DNA of 64,000 nt, from positions 23,085-87,084 of the forward strand of contig NZ_QXFM01000010.1 of assembly GCF_003584015.1 (NCBI RefSeq), read 5' to 3'. A program made the position numbers and the translations under genes. This document shows positions 27,823 to 36,261 of the stretch, piece after piece. Each line of letters opens with the position of its first letter. Within the stretch, counting starts at the first letter, position 1. The notes beneath the pieces were generated by a model, which had not been told where the DNA came from, did no database searches, and saw only the letters and a program-made list of their open reading frames with translations. The stretch comes from Aurantiacibacter xanthus (GTDB lineage Bacteria; Pseudomonadota; Alphaproteobacteria; Sphingomonadales; Sphingomonadaceae).

Positions 27823-28172
27823 CTGGCCGGATAGAGCCGGTATTGCTCGACGGGTTTCCCGCCGATCAGATGCTGCTGGATGATCTGTTCCAGCACTTCT
27901 TCATCGCATGAGTGATACCAGACGCCATCGGGCCAGACGACCGCGATCGGCCCGGCGTCGCAGATCTGCAGGCAATCGGCCTTGGTGCGCTGCACCGGGC
28001 CGATCAGCCCCAGCTCCTTCAACCGCTTCTTGAGATATTTCCAGGCACGCTCGCCATCGTCGCGGCGGCAGCACTTCTGCTTCTCGGAAACGGCACAAAG
28101 GAAGATCTGGCGTGTGATCGCGTCGCCGCCGATCTTGGCCAGCGCGCGCTGCGCCTTGACGAGATCGCTCAG
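27819..28172 (-). CDS. Thioredoxin-like [2Fe-2S] ferredoxin-domain protein (COG3411 type)
   Basis: 117 aa. Cluster cysteines are in [13 protein letters not shown] (near residues 24-36), [21 protein letters not shown] (two Cys, near 67-87) and SCDEEVLE, the pattern of the shethna-like/NuoE-type ferredoxin fold. Function unknown; partners are not visible. No ATG, GTG or TTG exists before the conserved part, and the most likely start is a CTG that overlaps the popZ stop as CTGA. The open frame upstream runs antiphase through popZ and has no homology. Start therefore uncertain. Confidence 0.75.
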   Translation of the reverse strand: MSDLVKAQRALAKIGGDAITRQIFLCAVSEKQKCCRRDDGERAWKYLKKRLKELGLIGPVQRTKADCLQICDAGPIAVVWPDGVWYHSCDEEVLEQIIQQHLIGGKPVEQYRLYPAS

Positions 28173-28687
28173 CGCGACTTCCCCGCGATGCGGTCGATCT
28201 CTTCGCGCACCAGCTGTTCGACGATGGCGGGCAGGTTGGTATCGAGCCATTCGGCCAGCATCGGGCGCAGCATCTCGCGCACCATGCCTTCGAGCGGGCT
28301 TCCGCCGGGGGCATCGGCATGGCCCGCATCGCCGCTGGCAAGCATCGCCAGCGCGGCAAAGCTGTCGTTCACGCTCTGCCGGGCGGCGTTGCTGGTGAGC
28401 GGTTCGGGCTCGACCACCGGTTCGGCCTCCGCACTGTCGGCGGCTTCGGGAGGGCGCTCGCCATCGATCATGACCTCGGCCTCGCCGAGATCGAGCACTT
28501 CGTCCGAAGCCTCGGGCGTAACCGGACTGTCGTCGCTTTCGGCGGGGGCTGGCGCGTGCAGGCTCGTGGTGAAGCTCATCGACCGGCGCTTGCGCTTTTC
28601 GTCGGCAGCGACTTCCCGGTTTTCGCGTTCGATCACCCGCTTGATGATGCCGAGGATTTCCGCGGTCGAGGCTTCCGAGTGCTGCAT
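28169..28687 (-). CDS. popZ: Polar organizing protein PopZ (DUF2497)
   Basis: 172 aa. A short N-terminal helix ([14 protein letters not shown], residues 7-20) is followed by a long acidic, P/E/A-rich disordered region (about 45-100) and the conserved C-terminal helices [18 protein letters not shown] and [16 protein letters not shown]. This is the PopZ layout, where the C-terminus oligomerises and the N-terminus binds clients. In Caulobacter PopZ forms a polar matrix that anchors ParB-parS. Here it lies about 9 kb from the candidate origin and directly downstream of tolC. Confidence 0.88.
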   Translation of the reverse strand: MQHSEASTAEILGIIKRVIERENREVAADEKRKRRSMSFTTSLHAPAPAESDDSPVTPEASDEVLDLGEAEVMIDGERPPEAADSAEAEPVVEPEPLTSNAARQSVNDSFAALAMLASGDAGHADAPGGSPLEGMVREMLRPMLAEWLDTNLPAIVEQLVREEIDRIAGKSR

Positions 28688-28689
28688 GA

Positions 28690-30141
28690 CTATTGCTCCA
28701 GCCCAGTGGTGCGTGGAATTTCCGCATCTTGCGCCGGTATGTCAACCGTACGGGCGCTCTGGGTCACGGGGTCTTCGTCCTGGCTCCAGTCCCACACATT
28801 GCCGCGCACGCGGTCGTAGTTCACGGCCGGATCGTAGAGCGGGCCATAGTCGGCAAGGCCAAGATCGCGGGCTTCGGCGCGGCCCATGGCGGCCAGCAGC
28901 GTGAAGCCCGCGACATAGGCGTTGCGCCGCGCGGTCACCAGTTCGACCTGCGCGTTGAGCAGTTCCTGCTGGGCGTTGAGGATATCGAGGATGGTGCGGT
29001 TGCCCACGGTGTTTTCCGCTCGCACGCCCTCAAGGCTGAGCGATGCGGCATCGACCGCGCTTTGCGACGAGAGCACGATGGCGCTGGCGGCGCGCCAGGT
29101 CGAATAGGCGCCGCGCACTTGTGCGATGATCGCGCGTTCGGTCGCCACGACCTGCTCAAGCGCGGCCTGCGAATTGGCCTGGGCCTGCCGCTCGCGCGCC
29201 GAGACGCGGCCACCCTGGAACAGCGGGAGCCTGAGCCTCAGTCCCGCCTGCGCGGTGGTCGAGGCCTCGGGTGTCGTTGGCGAGCTGAGCGTGCCGAGAA
29301 AGTTCTGGTAGCCGCCGGTCGAGAATGCCTCCACCGTGGGCATGCGCCCTGCCCCGGCCACGTTGATATCGTAGCGCGAAGCCTGCGCGCGTTCGAGCGC
29401 GGCGATCAGGTCGGGGTTGTTCTCGAGCGCGATCTGCACCGCCGTATCGACATCGGTGGGCAGCCCCGGCAGCGGTGGCGGCGGGGCCAGCTCGCCCGGT
29501 GCCTTGCCGATCAGCTCGACATAGCGTTCGCGCGCGGTGATGAGGTTCGCCTCGGCCGATTGCAGGTTGCCGCGCGCCACCGAGAGCCGCGCTTCGGACT
29601 GGGCCACGTCGGTGCGGGTGAGATCGCCGATCTCGAACCGGTCGCTGGTGGCCTGGAAATTGACCTCCAGCACCTGCACGTTGTTGGCCGACAGGCCGAC
29701 GATCGCCTCGTTGCGGATCACGTCCATATAGGCGGCGACGACCTGGCTGAAGATCATGCTCTCGGTCCCGCGCAGGTCGGCCCGGCCGGCCTCCACGCGT
29801 GTTTCTGCCGCGCGCACGCCGTTGCGCACCGCGCCGCCCTGATAGAGCGGAACCGTCAGATCGACACTCGCGCTGAGCGAGCGGTCGGGCGCGATGAAGC
29901 TGGCCGAGTTCTGCTTGAGGAATTCCGTGTAGGTGCCCGAGGTGCTGGCGCTGGGCAGGCCACTGGCGCGCTGAATCACCACGTTCTCGTCGGTCGCGCG
30001 CAGCTGGGCGCGTGCGGCTTCGAGCGTGGGGTTCTCGGTGTAGGCCGAGGCGAGCGCATCCTTCAGCGTATCCGCACGAACCGGGCCGGCAAGCAGGCAG
30101 GCAGAGGCAAGCAGCGCAACAATGGCCGAGCGGCGTGGCAT
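28690..30141 (-). CDS. tolC: TolC-family outer membrane efflux channel
   Basis: 483 aa with a signal peptide (residues 1-23, cleavage after VRA). Two homologous outer-membrane-factor halves follow, each with a long coiled-coil helical hairpin; the second begins with [21 protein letters not shown], matching [19 protein letters not shown] in the first. [23 protein letters not shown] is the standard second-half helix. A polar C-terminal tail of about 50 residues follows. It forms the exit duct for efflux pumps or type I secretion; no inner-membrane partner is nearby. It follows the PCMT-like gene by 2 nt. Confidence 0.92.
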   Translation of the reverse strand: MPRRSAIVALLASACLLAGPVRADTLKDALASAYTENPTLEAARAQLRATDENVVIQRASGLPSASTSGTYTEFLKQNSASFIAPDRSLSASVDLTVPLYQGGAVRNGVRAAETRVEAGRADLRGTESMIFSQVVAAYMDVIRNEAIVGLSANNVQVLEVNFQATSDRFEIGDLTRTDVAQSEARLSVARGNLQSAEANLITARERYVELIGKAPGELAPPPPLPGLPTDVDTAVQIALENNPDLIAALERAQASRYDINVAGAGRMPTVEAFSTGGYQNFLGTLSSPTTPEASTTAQAGLRLRLPLFQGGRVSARERQAQANSQAALEQVVATERAIIAQVRGAYSTWRAASAIVLSSQSAVDAASLSLEGVRAENTVGNRTILDILNAQQELLNAQVELVTARRNAYVAGFTLLAAMGRAEARDLGLADYGPLYDPAVNYDRVRGNVWDWSQDEDPVTQSARTVDIPAQDAEIPRTTGLEQ

Positions 30142-30143
30142 GG

Positions 30144-30740
30144 TCAGAAGGTCCAGCCCTTCGGCGCGTCGAACGCGGCGATGCGCGGAATGCCCATGTC
30201 CTGCACCGGGAACAGCGCGGCCTTGCCATCGGTCAGGCGGCCGATGGCAAGGCGGGTGACGCCGCCCTCGACCGTGCCGGTGACGATGCGGGCATCGTCC
30301 GCCAGCCGGGCGAGCAGCGCCTCGGGCAGCTGTTCGGCTGCGCCATCGACCAGCAGCAGGTCGGCAGGCTTGCCACCGGTGCCGGCGGCGAGAGCTTCGG
30401 CGGGCGTCAGTTCGATCACCTCGGCGACCATCGGGCGCAGCAGTTCGGCAAGGTAGCCGCTGCCGTTGTTGACGACGATGGCGACCTCGCTGCCCCTGGG
30501 GGCGGCTTCCTGCAGGATCGCACCCTGCACCAGCGGCGCGGGCAATGCGCCGCCATTGTCGAGCTTGATCGCACGGTCCATATAGGCGGTGGCGCGGGCG
30601 CTTTCGGGCACGAAGTCCTCGCGCGGCACTTTGTTCATGCGGGCGAGCACCTCGGGAGCGTTCACCCCGCTGGTGCGCAGCTGGCTATCGATCATCGCGC
30701 GGCGCGCAGGGTTGGTCGGGCTAAGGGTGGTTTCGAGCAT
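30144..30740 (-). CDS. PCMT-family protein with degenerate SAM-binding motif
   Basis: 198 aa, related to protein-L-isoaspartate O-methyltransferase. It has the N-terminal MIDSQLRTSGVNAPEVL and VPREDFVPESARATAYMD (conserved in PCMT), but the region that should read like EIGTGSGYQAA reads VVNNGSGYLAELL, so the acidic residue and first glycine of SAM motif I are missing. Methyltransferase activity is thus doubtful. The pairing with tolC is common in alphaproteobacteria. The start was placed at MLETTLSP; another ATG is 15 codons later. Confidence 0.8.
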   Translation of the reverse strand: MLETTLSPTNPARRAMIDSQLRTSGVNAPEVLARMNKVPREDFVPESARATAYMDRAIKLDNGGALPAPLVQGAILQEAAPRGSEVAIVVNNGSGYLAELLRPMVAEVIELTPAEALAAGTGGKPADLLLVDGAAEQLPEALLARLADDARIVTGTVEGGVTRLAIGRLTDGKAALFPVQDMGIPRIAAFDAPKGWTF

Positions 30741-30884
30741 AGTCTCTTCAGCAAACTCTTGTCGGATGCGGCACAAAGTGCCTTAAGCGCAACCAAAGCC
30801 GAGGCCAAGGCCTTTGACCGTCGCAAACTGTCGCACAGCGAGCGCATCGGTTAGGGGCCATCGACCAACAGGAGTTACGAGACG

Positions 30885-32411
30885 ATGAGCGACATGGTGA
30901 CGATCCGCGAGGACGACCTGATCGAGACGGTGGCCGACGCGCTGCAATATATCTCCTACTATCACCCGATGGACTACATCACCGCGCTGGGCGAGGCCTA
31001 CAAGGTCGAGCAGGGCCCCGCGGCGAAGGATGCCATCGCGCAGATCCTCACCAACAGCCGCATGTGCGCCGAGGGCCACCGCCCGATCTGCCAGGACACC
31101 GGCATCGTCAACGTGTTCATCAAGTGGGGGCAGGAATGTCGCCTCGAATCGAAGCAGAGCCTGCAGGAGGTCGTCGACGAGGGCGTGCGCCGGGCTTACA
31201 ACAATCCCGACAACAAGCTGCGCGCCTCGATCCTCGCCGACCCGGCCTTCACCCGCCGCAACACCCGCGATAACACGCCCTGTGTGCTGTCGGTCGAGAT
31301 GGTGCCGGGTCGCACGGTCAGCATCGATGTCGCGGCCAAGGGCGGCGGCAGCGAAAACAAGAGCAAGTTCAAGATGATGAACCCCAGCGACAATATCGTC
31401 GACTGGGTGATCGAGCAGATCCCCTCGATGGGCGCAGGCTGGTGTCCGCCGGGGATGCTCGGTATTGGTATCGGCGGCACGGCGGAGCATTGCATGAAGC
31501 TCGCCAAGCTGTCGCTGATGGAACAGATCGACATGGCCCAGCTCAAGCAGCGCGGTGCCCAGACCGATCTCGAACAGCTGCGGATCGACATCTTCGACGC
31601 GGTCAACGCGCAGGGCGTGGGTGCGCAGGGCCTTGGCGGGCTGTCCACCGTGCTCGACGTGAAGATTCTCGATGCGCCGTGCCACGCCGCGGGCAAGCCG
31701 GTGGCGATGATCCCCAACTGCGCCGCCACGCGCCATGCGCACATCACCATCGACGGTTCCGGCCCGGCCTATCTGCCGCAGCCCGATCTCGACGCCTGGC
31801 CCGATGTCCACTGGGAGCCCGATGCCGAGGCGATTCGCGTCGATCTCGACAATCTCACCCCCGAAGTGGTGGGCAGCTGGAAGATGGGCGACCGTCTGCT
31901 CCTCAACGGCAAGATGCTGACCGGGCGCGACGCCGCGCACAAGCGCATTCAGGATATGCTGGCCAAGGGCGAAGAACTGCCCGTCAACTTCAAGGGCCGT
32001 GCGATCTACTATGTCGGTCCGGTCGACCCGGTGATGGGCGAAGTGGTCGGCCCGGCTGGCCCCACCACCGCCACCCGGATGGACAAGTTCACCGAGATGA
32101 TGCTCGATCAGGGCCTGCTGGCGATGATCGGCAAGGCCGAGCGCGGCGCCGATGCGGTGGACGTGATCAGCCGCTTCAAGGTCGCCTACCTGATGGCGAC
32201 CGGCGGCGCGGCCTATCTTGTCGCCCGCGCGATCAAGGAGGCGAAGGTGGTCGGCTTCGAGGATCTCGGGATGGAGGCGATCTACGAGTTTACCGTGAAG
32301 GACATGCCGGTGACGGTCGCGGTCGATGCCGAGGGCAACAATGTCCACAAGCTGGCCCCGCTGCACTGGCAGGAGAAGATTCGCGAGGAAGGCCTGCTGC
32401 CGACCGGGTGA
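30885..32411 (+). CDS. fumA: Class I fumarate hydratase (iron-sulfur)
   Basis: 508-aa TCA-cycle enzyme, fumarate to L-malate, with an oxygen-sensitive [4Fe-4S] cluster. The N-terminal alpha region has CQDTGIVNVFIKWG and the cluster cysteines (near residues 73, 192 and 275), with SKFKMMNPSDN and GAGWCPPGMLGIGIGG. The fused C-terminal beta region includes GRAIYYVGPVDPV, GEVVGPAGPTTATRMDKF and MGEVVGPAG. GGAGTT lies before the ATG. A single unit with a 10-bp hairpin after it. Confidence 0.94.
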   Translation: MSDMVTIREDDLIETVADALQYISYYHPMDYITALGEAYKVEQGPAAKDAIAQILTNSRMCAEGHRPICQDTGIVNVFIKWGQECRLESKQSLQEVVDEGVRRAYNNPDNKLRASILADPAFTRRNTRDNTPCVLSVEMVPGRTVSIDVAAKGGGSENKSKFKMMNPSDNIVDWVIEQIPSMGAGWCPPGMLGIGIGGTAEHCMKLAKLSLMEQIDMAQLKQRGAQTDLEQLRIDIFDAVNAQGVGAQGLGGLSTVLDVKILDAPCHAAGKPVAMIPNCAATRHAHITIDGSGPAYLPQPDLDAWPDVHWEPDAEAIRVDLDNLTPEVVGSWKMGDRLLLNGKMLTGRDAAHKRIQDMLAKGEELPVNFKGRAIYYVGPVDPVMGEVVGPAGPTTATRMDKFTEMMLDQGLLAMIGKAERGADAVDVISRFKVAYLMATGGAAYLVARAIKEAKVVGFEDLGMEAIYEFTVKDMPVTVAVDAEGNNVHKLAPLHWQEKIREEGLLPTG

Positions 32412-32433
32412 GCGCGGCCCAGTTCAATGCCTT

Positions 32434-32467
32434 TCGACCAAATGGCGATTCGGATCGACCAACTGGC
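32434..32467 (+). promoter_or_regulatory. 13-bp direct repeat with 21-bp period, probable LytTR operator
   Basis: TCGACCAAATGGC at 32434-32446 and TCGACCAACTGGC at 32455-32467 match at 12 of 13 positions; their starts are exactly 21 bp apart, two helical turns. LytTR-domain regulators bind pairs of direct repeats with this phasing, and the repeat lies 41 bp before the LytS/LytTR operon. Confidence 0.65.
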
Positions 32468-32489
32468 CCTGCCCCGCTGGCAGGGCCAG
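32463..32489 (+). terminator. Perfect 10-bp hairpin after fumarase
   Basis: CTGGCCCTGC (32463-32472) pairs with GCAGGGCCAG (32480-32489), loop 7 nt, no T-run. It overlaps the second direct repeat. It could end or attenuate fumarase transcripts. Confidence 0.45.
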
Positions 32490-32507
32490 AGGTGCACAGG
32501 CTAGAGG

Positions 32508-33674
32508 GTGGAGATGAAACCCTCCCGCACGCCCCCGCCTGCCGCGCGCGTCCCGTTCTGGACCGTGTTTGCCTCGATCGTGGGGCTGTGGGCGACCTAC
32601 TTCGCGCTCATCACGGTGCGGGCCGAACTGCTTGGCCTGCCCTTCCTCGATGAAATGCTGTGGCTGCGGCTGCTGACCACCTTTTGCGGCATTCTCATCA
32701 CGCTTGGGCTGTGGTTGGTGTTGCGGGTGTTCGATGCGCAGCCGATGTGGCTGAAGATCGGCGCGGCGCTGCTGCTGGCAATGCCGGCCGCCTTGCTGAC
32801 CGCGCAGGCCAACGCGCTGATCTTCGGCGAATTGCAGGCCGCCGTCGACGGGATGAAACTCGCCCAGCAGGGCTTTGGCGACGACACCCTGATGGTCGAC
32901 CAGCAGGATGTGGCGCTGGCGACCGAGCGCGAGCGGCTGATCGACTTTGCTACCAGCCGCTATTTCCTGCTGCTGGCCTGGTGCGCGCTCTATCTCGCGC
33001 TGCTCACCGGCGAGCGGGCGCGGGCGGCGGAACGGCGCGAGCAGGAGTTCCGCACCGCGGCCAAGGCGGCGGAGCTGCGCAGCTTGCGCTATCAGGTCAA
33101 TCCGCATTTCCTGTTCAACACGCTCAATTCGCTTTCGGCCATGGTGCTGACCGGCAAGACCGAGGCGGCCGAGCGGATGATCCAGACCATCTCCACCTTC
33201 TATCGCCGCAGCCTCGCCGACGATCCCACCTCCGATGTGCCGCTGCGCAACGAGATCGCCTTGCAGCAGCTCTATCTCGAAATCGAGGCGGTGCGCTTTC
33301 CTGCCCGCCTGCGCACGATCTACGAGATTCCGCCCGCGCTGGAGAATGCGCTGGTGCCGGGCATGATCCTGCAACCGCTGGTGGAGAATTCGGTCAAGCA
33401 CGCGGTGTCGCCCAGCGGCGGCGAGATTACCATCACGCTGGCCGCGCGCGAGGAATACGGGCGGCTGGTGATTACCGTTTCCGACAACGGCACCGGAGGC
33501 GGCACAGGCGGCGGCGCGGCCAATCACGCACCCGGCCACGGCATCGGCCTGGCCAATGTGCGCGAGCGGTTGCAGGCGCGCTTCGGTGAGGAAGCGAGCG
33601 TGGTCTCGGGCCTCGTTCCGGGCGGCTATGCCACGCACCTGCGCGTGCCGATCCTTACCCGAGGCAGGACATGA
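32508..33674 (+). CDS. LytS-type sensor histidine kinase (His_kinase/HATPase_c)
   Basis: 388 aa. Four hydrophobic segments (about 15-38, 50-72, 80-103 and 145-165) precede the cytoplasmic kinase. The phosphoacceptor region LRYQVNPHFLFNTLNSLSAM is near residues 193-212 (H in NPHFLFN), the LytS/AlgZ class signature. The ATPase part has LQPLVENSVKHAV, VSDNGTGGG and GHGIGLANVRERL. The signal is unknown. The start is GTG or the ATG two codons on. It overlaps the response regulator by 4 nt and is preceded by a LytTR-like repeat. Confidence 0.9.
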   Translation: MEMKPSRTPPPAARVPFWTVFASIVGLWATYFALITVRAELLGLPFLDEMLWLRLLTTFCGILITLGLWLVLRVFDAQPMWLKIGAALLLAMPAALLTAQANALIFGELQAAVDGMKLAQQGFGDDTLMVDQQDVALATERERLIDFATSRYFLLLAWCALYLALLTGERARAAERREQEFRTAAKAAELRSLRYQVNPHFLFNTLNSLSAMVLTGKTEAAERMIQTISTFYRRSLADDPTSDVPLRNEIALQQLYLEIEAVRFPARLRTIYEIPPALENALVPGMILQPLVENSVKHAVSPSGGEITITLAAREEYGRLVITVSDNGTGGGTGGGAANHAPGHGIGLANVRERLQARFGEEASVVSGLVPGGYATHLRVPILTRGRT

Positions 33675-34414
33675 GCGAGACCCCGCTGCGCACGCTGATC
33701 GTCGATGACGAGCCGCTTGCGATCGAACGCATGCAGGTGCTTTGCGCCGAGCTGCCCGGCATTGCCGTGGTCGGCACCGCCGCCGATGGCGAGGCCGCGC
33801 TGCGGCTGGCGGAGAAGCTCAAGCCCGATCTGCTGCTGCTCGACATGACCATGCCGGGGATGGACGGGCTGGCTGTCGCCAAGACGGCCAGTTCCGGGGA
33901 CACGCCGCCGGCGGTGATCTTCGTCACCGCGCACGACAACTTTGCGGTCGAGGCCTTCGATCTCGATGCGGTCGACTATGTGCTGAAGCCGGTCGGGAAG
34001 GATCGGCTCGCCCGCGCGATAGAGCGCGCGCTGGCGCGGCGCAGCGACCCGGCGGAGCCCGGCGCGCCAACTTGGCTGGAAGAGCTATGGGTGCCCGATC
34101 GCTCGGAACTGCTGCGGGTCGAGGCCGCCTCGGTGCACCGCATCGATGCCGAGCGCGACTATGTCCGCCTGCACACCGACCCGGTGGGCGAAGGGCGCAG
34201 CTATCTGCTGTTGCAGACCATCGCCGGGCTGGAAGAGCGGCTCGACCCCGAACGGTTTATCCGCATCCACCGTTCGACCATCCTGCGCCGCGATGTCATC
34301 AAGGGCCTGCGGCACGAGGGGCTCGGCGTGTGGTGCGTCGAGCTGGCCGATGGCGAGGTCTTGCGCATCGGGCGGACCTATCTGCGCAAGGTCAAGGCGA
34401 TGGCCGGGCGCTAA
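33671..34414 (+). CDS. LytTR-family response regulator
   Basis: 247 aa. The receiver domain (1-120) has acidic pocket IVDDEPLA, phosphoacceptor D in LLLLDMTMPGMDG near residue 57, T in VIFVTAHD and K in YVLKPV. The LytTR DNA-binding domain covers about 140-245 with IDAERDYVRLHT and RFIRIHRSTILRRDVI. It is the partner of the overlapping LytS-type kinase. The 21-bp-phased repeat before the operon suggests autoregulation. Targets unknown. Confidence 0.92.
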   Translation: MSETPLRTLIVDDEPLAIERMQVLCAELPGIAVVGTAADGEAALRLAEKLKPDLLLLDMTMPGMDGLAVAKTASSGDTPPAVIFVTAHDNFAVEAFDLDAVDYVLKPVGKDRLARAIERALARRSDPAEPGAPTWLEELWVPDRSELLRVEAASVHRIDAERDYVRLHTDPVGEGRSYLLLQTIAGLEERLDPERFIRIHRSTILRRDVIKGLRHEGLGVWCVELADGEVLRIGRTYLRKVKAMAGR

Positions 34415-34442
34415 GGCCCGCCGCATACCGGGCCCCTTATGC

Positions 34443-34472
34443 AAAAAAAGAGCCGCCCCGGTGAGGGCGGCT
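34443..34472 (-). terminator. Rho-independent terminator of the urcA-like gene
   Basis: AGCCGCCC (34451-34458) pairs with GGGCGGCT (34465-34472). On the minus strand it is followed by a run of seven T residues (the A-run at 34443-34449). It can also end plus-strand read-through from the LytTR gene. Confidence 0.8.
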
Positions 34473-34540
34473 GTCAGGTTGCGCGGGGCCCTTGCTGAGG
34501 GGTGGGTGCAAGGGCCCGGCGACTGGTCAGGCGGGCGGGA

Positions 34541-34858
34541 TCAGCCGCCCAGATTGGTGTCGCGCTTGATCTGCGCGAAGTGGCGGTCAAGCTGGCTCTT
34601 GGCGGTTTCGTAGCATTCACGGGCACCACGCGAACGGATGCGGGTGCCGGTCGTCACGCCGTCAACCGCGCAGATTTCGCGGGCGGCGCTGTCGATGCGG
34701 CGGTCCAGCTCGGCCACGCCCTCGGGGGTCGCAAGATCGAGGTCGACGTAGCTGACGCGGGCCGAGCGCTGCTCGCCCGTGCCCTCGGCGGCGGAAACGG
34801 TGGGAGCAAGCGCCAGTGCGCTGGCGGCAAGGGCGAGTTTGATGGTGATGGCCTGCAT
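34541..34858 (-). CDS. UrcA-family exported protein
   Basis: 105 aa. Residues 1-24 are a Sec signal peptide (VSAAEG at the cleavage site). The mature part has the family motif VSYVDLDLATPEGVAELDRRI followed by AAREICAV and RECYETAKSQLD, with two Cys that probably form a disulphide. UrcA proteins are common periplasmic proteins of sphingomonads and caulobacters; function unknown. Its terminator lies 70 bp beyond the stop. The 242-bp gap upstream of it, up to 35100, shows no gene. Confidence 0.85.
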   Translation of the reverse strand: MQAITIKLALAASALALAPTVSAAEGTGEQRSARVSYVDLDLATPEGVAELDRRIDSAAREICAVDGVTTGTRIRSRGARECYETAKSQLDRHFAQIKRDTNLGG

Positions 34859-35100
34859 GATGTCTCTCCTGTCTGAACCCTGGTCTGGGGTGAAATTCCT
34901 GTTTGGTTGCGCCGCAACCGGTGGGACTGCTTTCGGCTGCGGCGCTGACAAAGACCTAGGGCATTCCATGCGCCCGGTCCGCTCCCGCTCGACCTGATCA
35001 CGCGTCTGATCGACCGACGGCGGGCGCTGCCGACGAACGGTATACTGCGCTCCACGAGCGGTGATTTGCCTCGCTGGCGGACAGGCGGCAGAAGGGTCAG

Positions 35101-35367
35101 GTGATCGCAATTGCCTTTGCCTTCGTGCTCGGATTCGCCAACTTCTTCGCCCAGACCATGGTGCTGGACAGCGGACATCCGTTGCTGACCAGCCTTGCGC
35201 CCGGGCGCTTTCGTATCGCCCGCGCGGTCAGCCTCGGGCTGGAATTTGCGGTGCTGGTCGCGGTCATGCTGGCGGTCAGCGAAGGCTCGGGCACCTGGCT
35301 GGCCTTCTATGCGCTCTACACGCTCGGCAACGGCGGGGCGGCATGGATGATCTGGCGCAGCATGTGA
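35101..35367 (+). CDS. Small membrane protein, unknown function
   Basis: 88 aa with three hydrophobic segments (about 1-20, 43-62 and 64-82), the last rich in aromatic residues (WLAFYALYTLGNGGAAW). The start is GTG, with GGGTCAG just before it rather than a clear ribosome-binding site. No family recognised. It lies 36 bp before the lipid-kinase gene, on the same strand. Confidence 0.55.
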   Translation: MIAIAFAFVLGFANFFAQTMVLDSGHPLLTSLAPGRFRIARAVSLGLEFAVLVAVMLAVSEGSGTWLAFYALYTLGNGGAAWMIWRSM

Positions 35368-35403
35368 CGGGAACCGCCCCATCCGCCCGGCATTCTGAAA
35401 GGC

Positions 35404-36261
35404 ATGGCGCGCAAGCAAGGCATCTGGCTCATTCACAACCACGCGAGCGGCAGCAACGATGCCGCCGGGCTCGCGGCCTTGCGCGAGCACTGCGGCGCGC
35501 GGGGCATGCCGGTCGAGCATGTGACCTGCTTCCCGCGCGATGACCTGCCCACACCGCAGGCGCTCGATGCGGCGGGGATCGGCATTGCCGCGCTGTTCGC
35601 GGGCGATGGCACGATCAACGCCGCGCTCGATGCGCTGGCGGGCTGGGGCGGCAAGGTGTTGGTGCTGCCGGGCGGGACGATGAACCTGCTCTATCACCGG
35701 CTGTTCGGCGATTGCGACATGGTCGAGGCGATCGATGCCGTGGCCAGCGGCAAGGCCGCCACCTGCCGGGCCGAAATGATCGAGAGCGCGGCGGGCAATG
35801 GCTATGCCGGTGTGCTGGCCGGCCCCGGCACGAGCTGGAACACGGTGCGCGAGGCGATGCGCGAGCGCGATCTGGCGGGCATGGCGCGCGAAGCCAGTGA
35901 GGCGCTCGAACATACGCTCGACGGTCCCCCGGTCGCCTGTATCGAACCGGCGCTGGGCCGGGACGAGGGCTATCCGCTTATTCAGCTCACTCCCACCCGT
36001 GACGGGATCGAGATCACCGCTTTCCATGCCGAGACGACCGGCGAATATGTGAAGCAAACGCTGGCCCTGTTGCAGCACGATTTCCGCTCCGGGCCGCACG
36101 ATGTGTTGGGCAAGGCCGACAGGGTAAAACTGCGCATCATCGGCGCTGGGACTCTCGGCCTCCTGCTCGACGGCGAGCCTGCGGAGGCCAGCGGCGCGAG
36201 CACATTTGCCCTCGGACATGCCGGGGTCGATATGCTAACGACCCGGCCCGATGGCCGATAG
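35404..36261 (+). CDS. Diacylglycerol/sphingolipid kinase-family protein (YegS/LCB5)
   Basis: 285 aa. The DAGK catalytic fold is shown by IHNHASGSND near the start (phosphate-binding loop), FAGDGTINAALDAL (the GGDGTxxE-type motif, near residues 61-74) and VLPGGTMNLLYHRLFG near 86-101. The first Gly of GGDGT is Ala here. It should phosphorylate a lipid hydroxyl; substrate unknown, and sphingomonads do contain sphingolipids. It overlaps the phosphoesterase gene by 11 nt, so the two are coupled. Confidence 0.85.
   Translation: MARKQGIWLIHNHASGSNDAAGLAALREHCGARGMPVEHVTCFPRDDLPTPQALDAAGIGIAALFAGDGTINAALDALAGWGGKVLVLPGGTMNLLYHRLFGDCDMVEAIDAVASGKAATCRAEMIESAAGNGYAGVLAGPGTSWNTVREAMRERDLAGMAREASEALEHTLDGPPVACIEPALGRDEGYPLIQLTPTRDGIEITAFHAETTGEYVKQTLALLQHDFRSGPHDVLGKADRVKLRIIGAGTLGLLLDGEPAEASGASTFALGHAGVDMLTTRPDGR

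Noticed and set aside
28693..30456. A long plus-strand open frame
   Set aside because: Antisense to tolC, whose signal peptide and duplicated helical hairpins are unmistakable.
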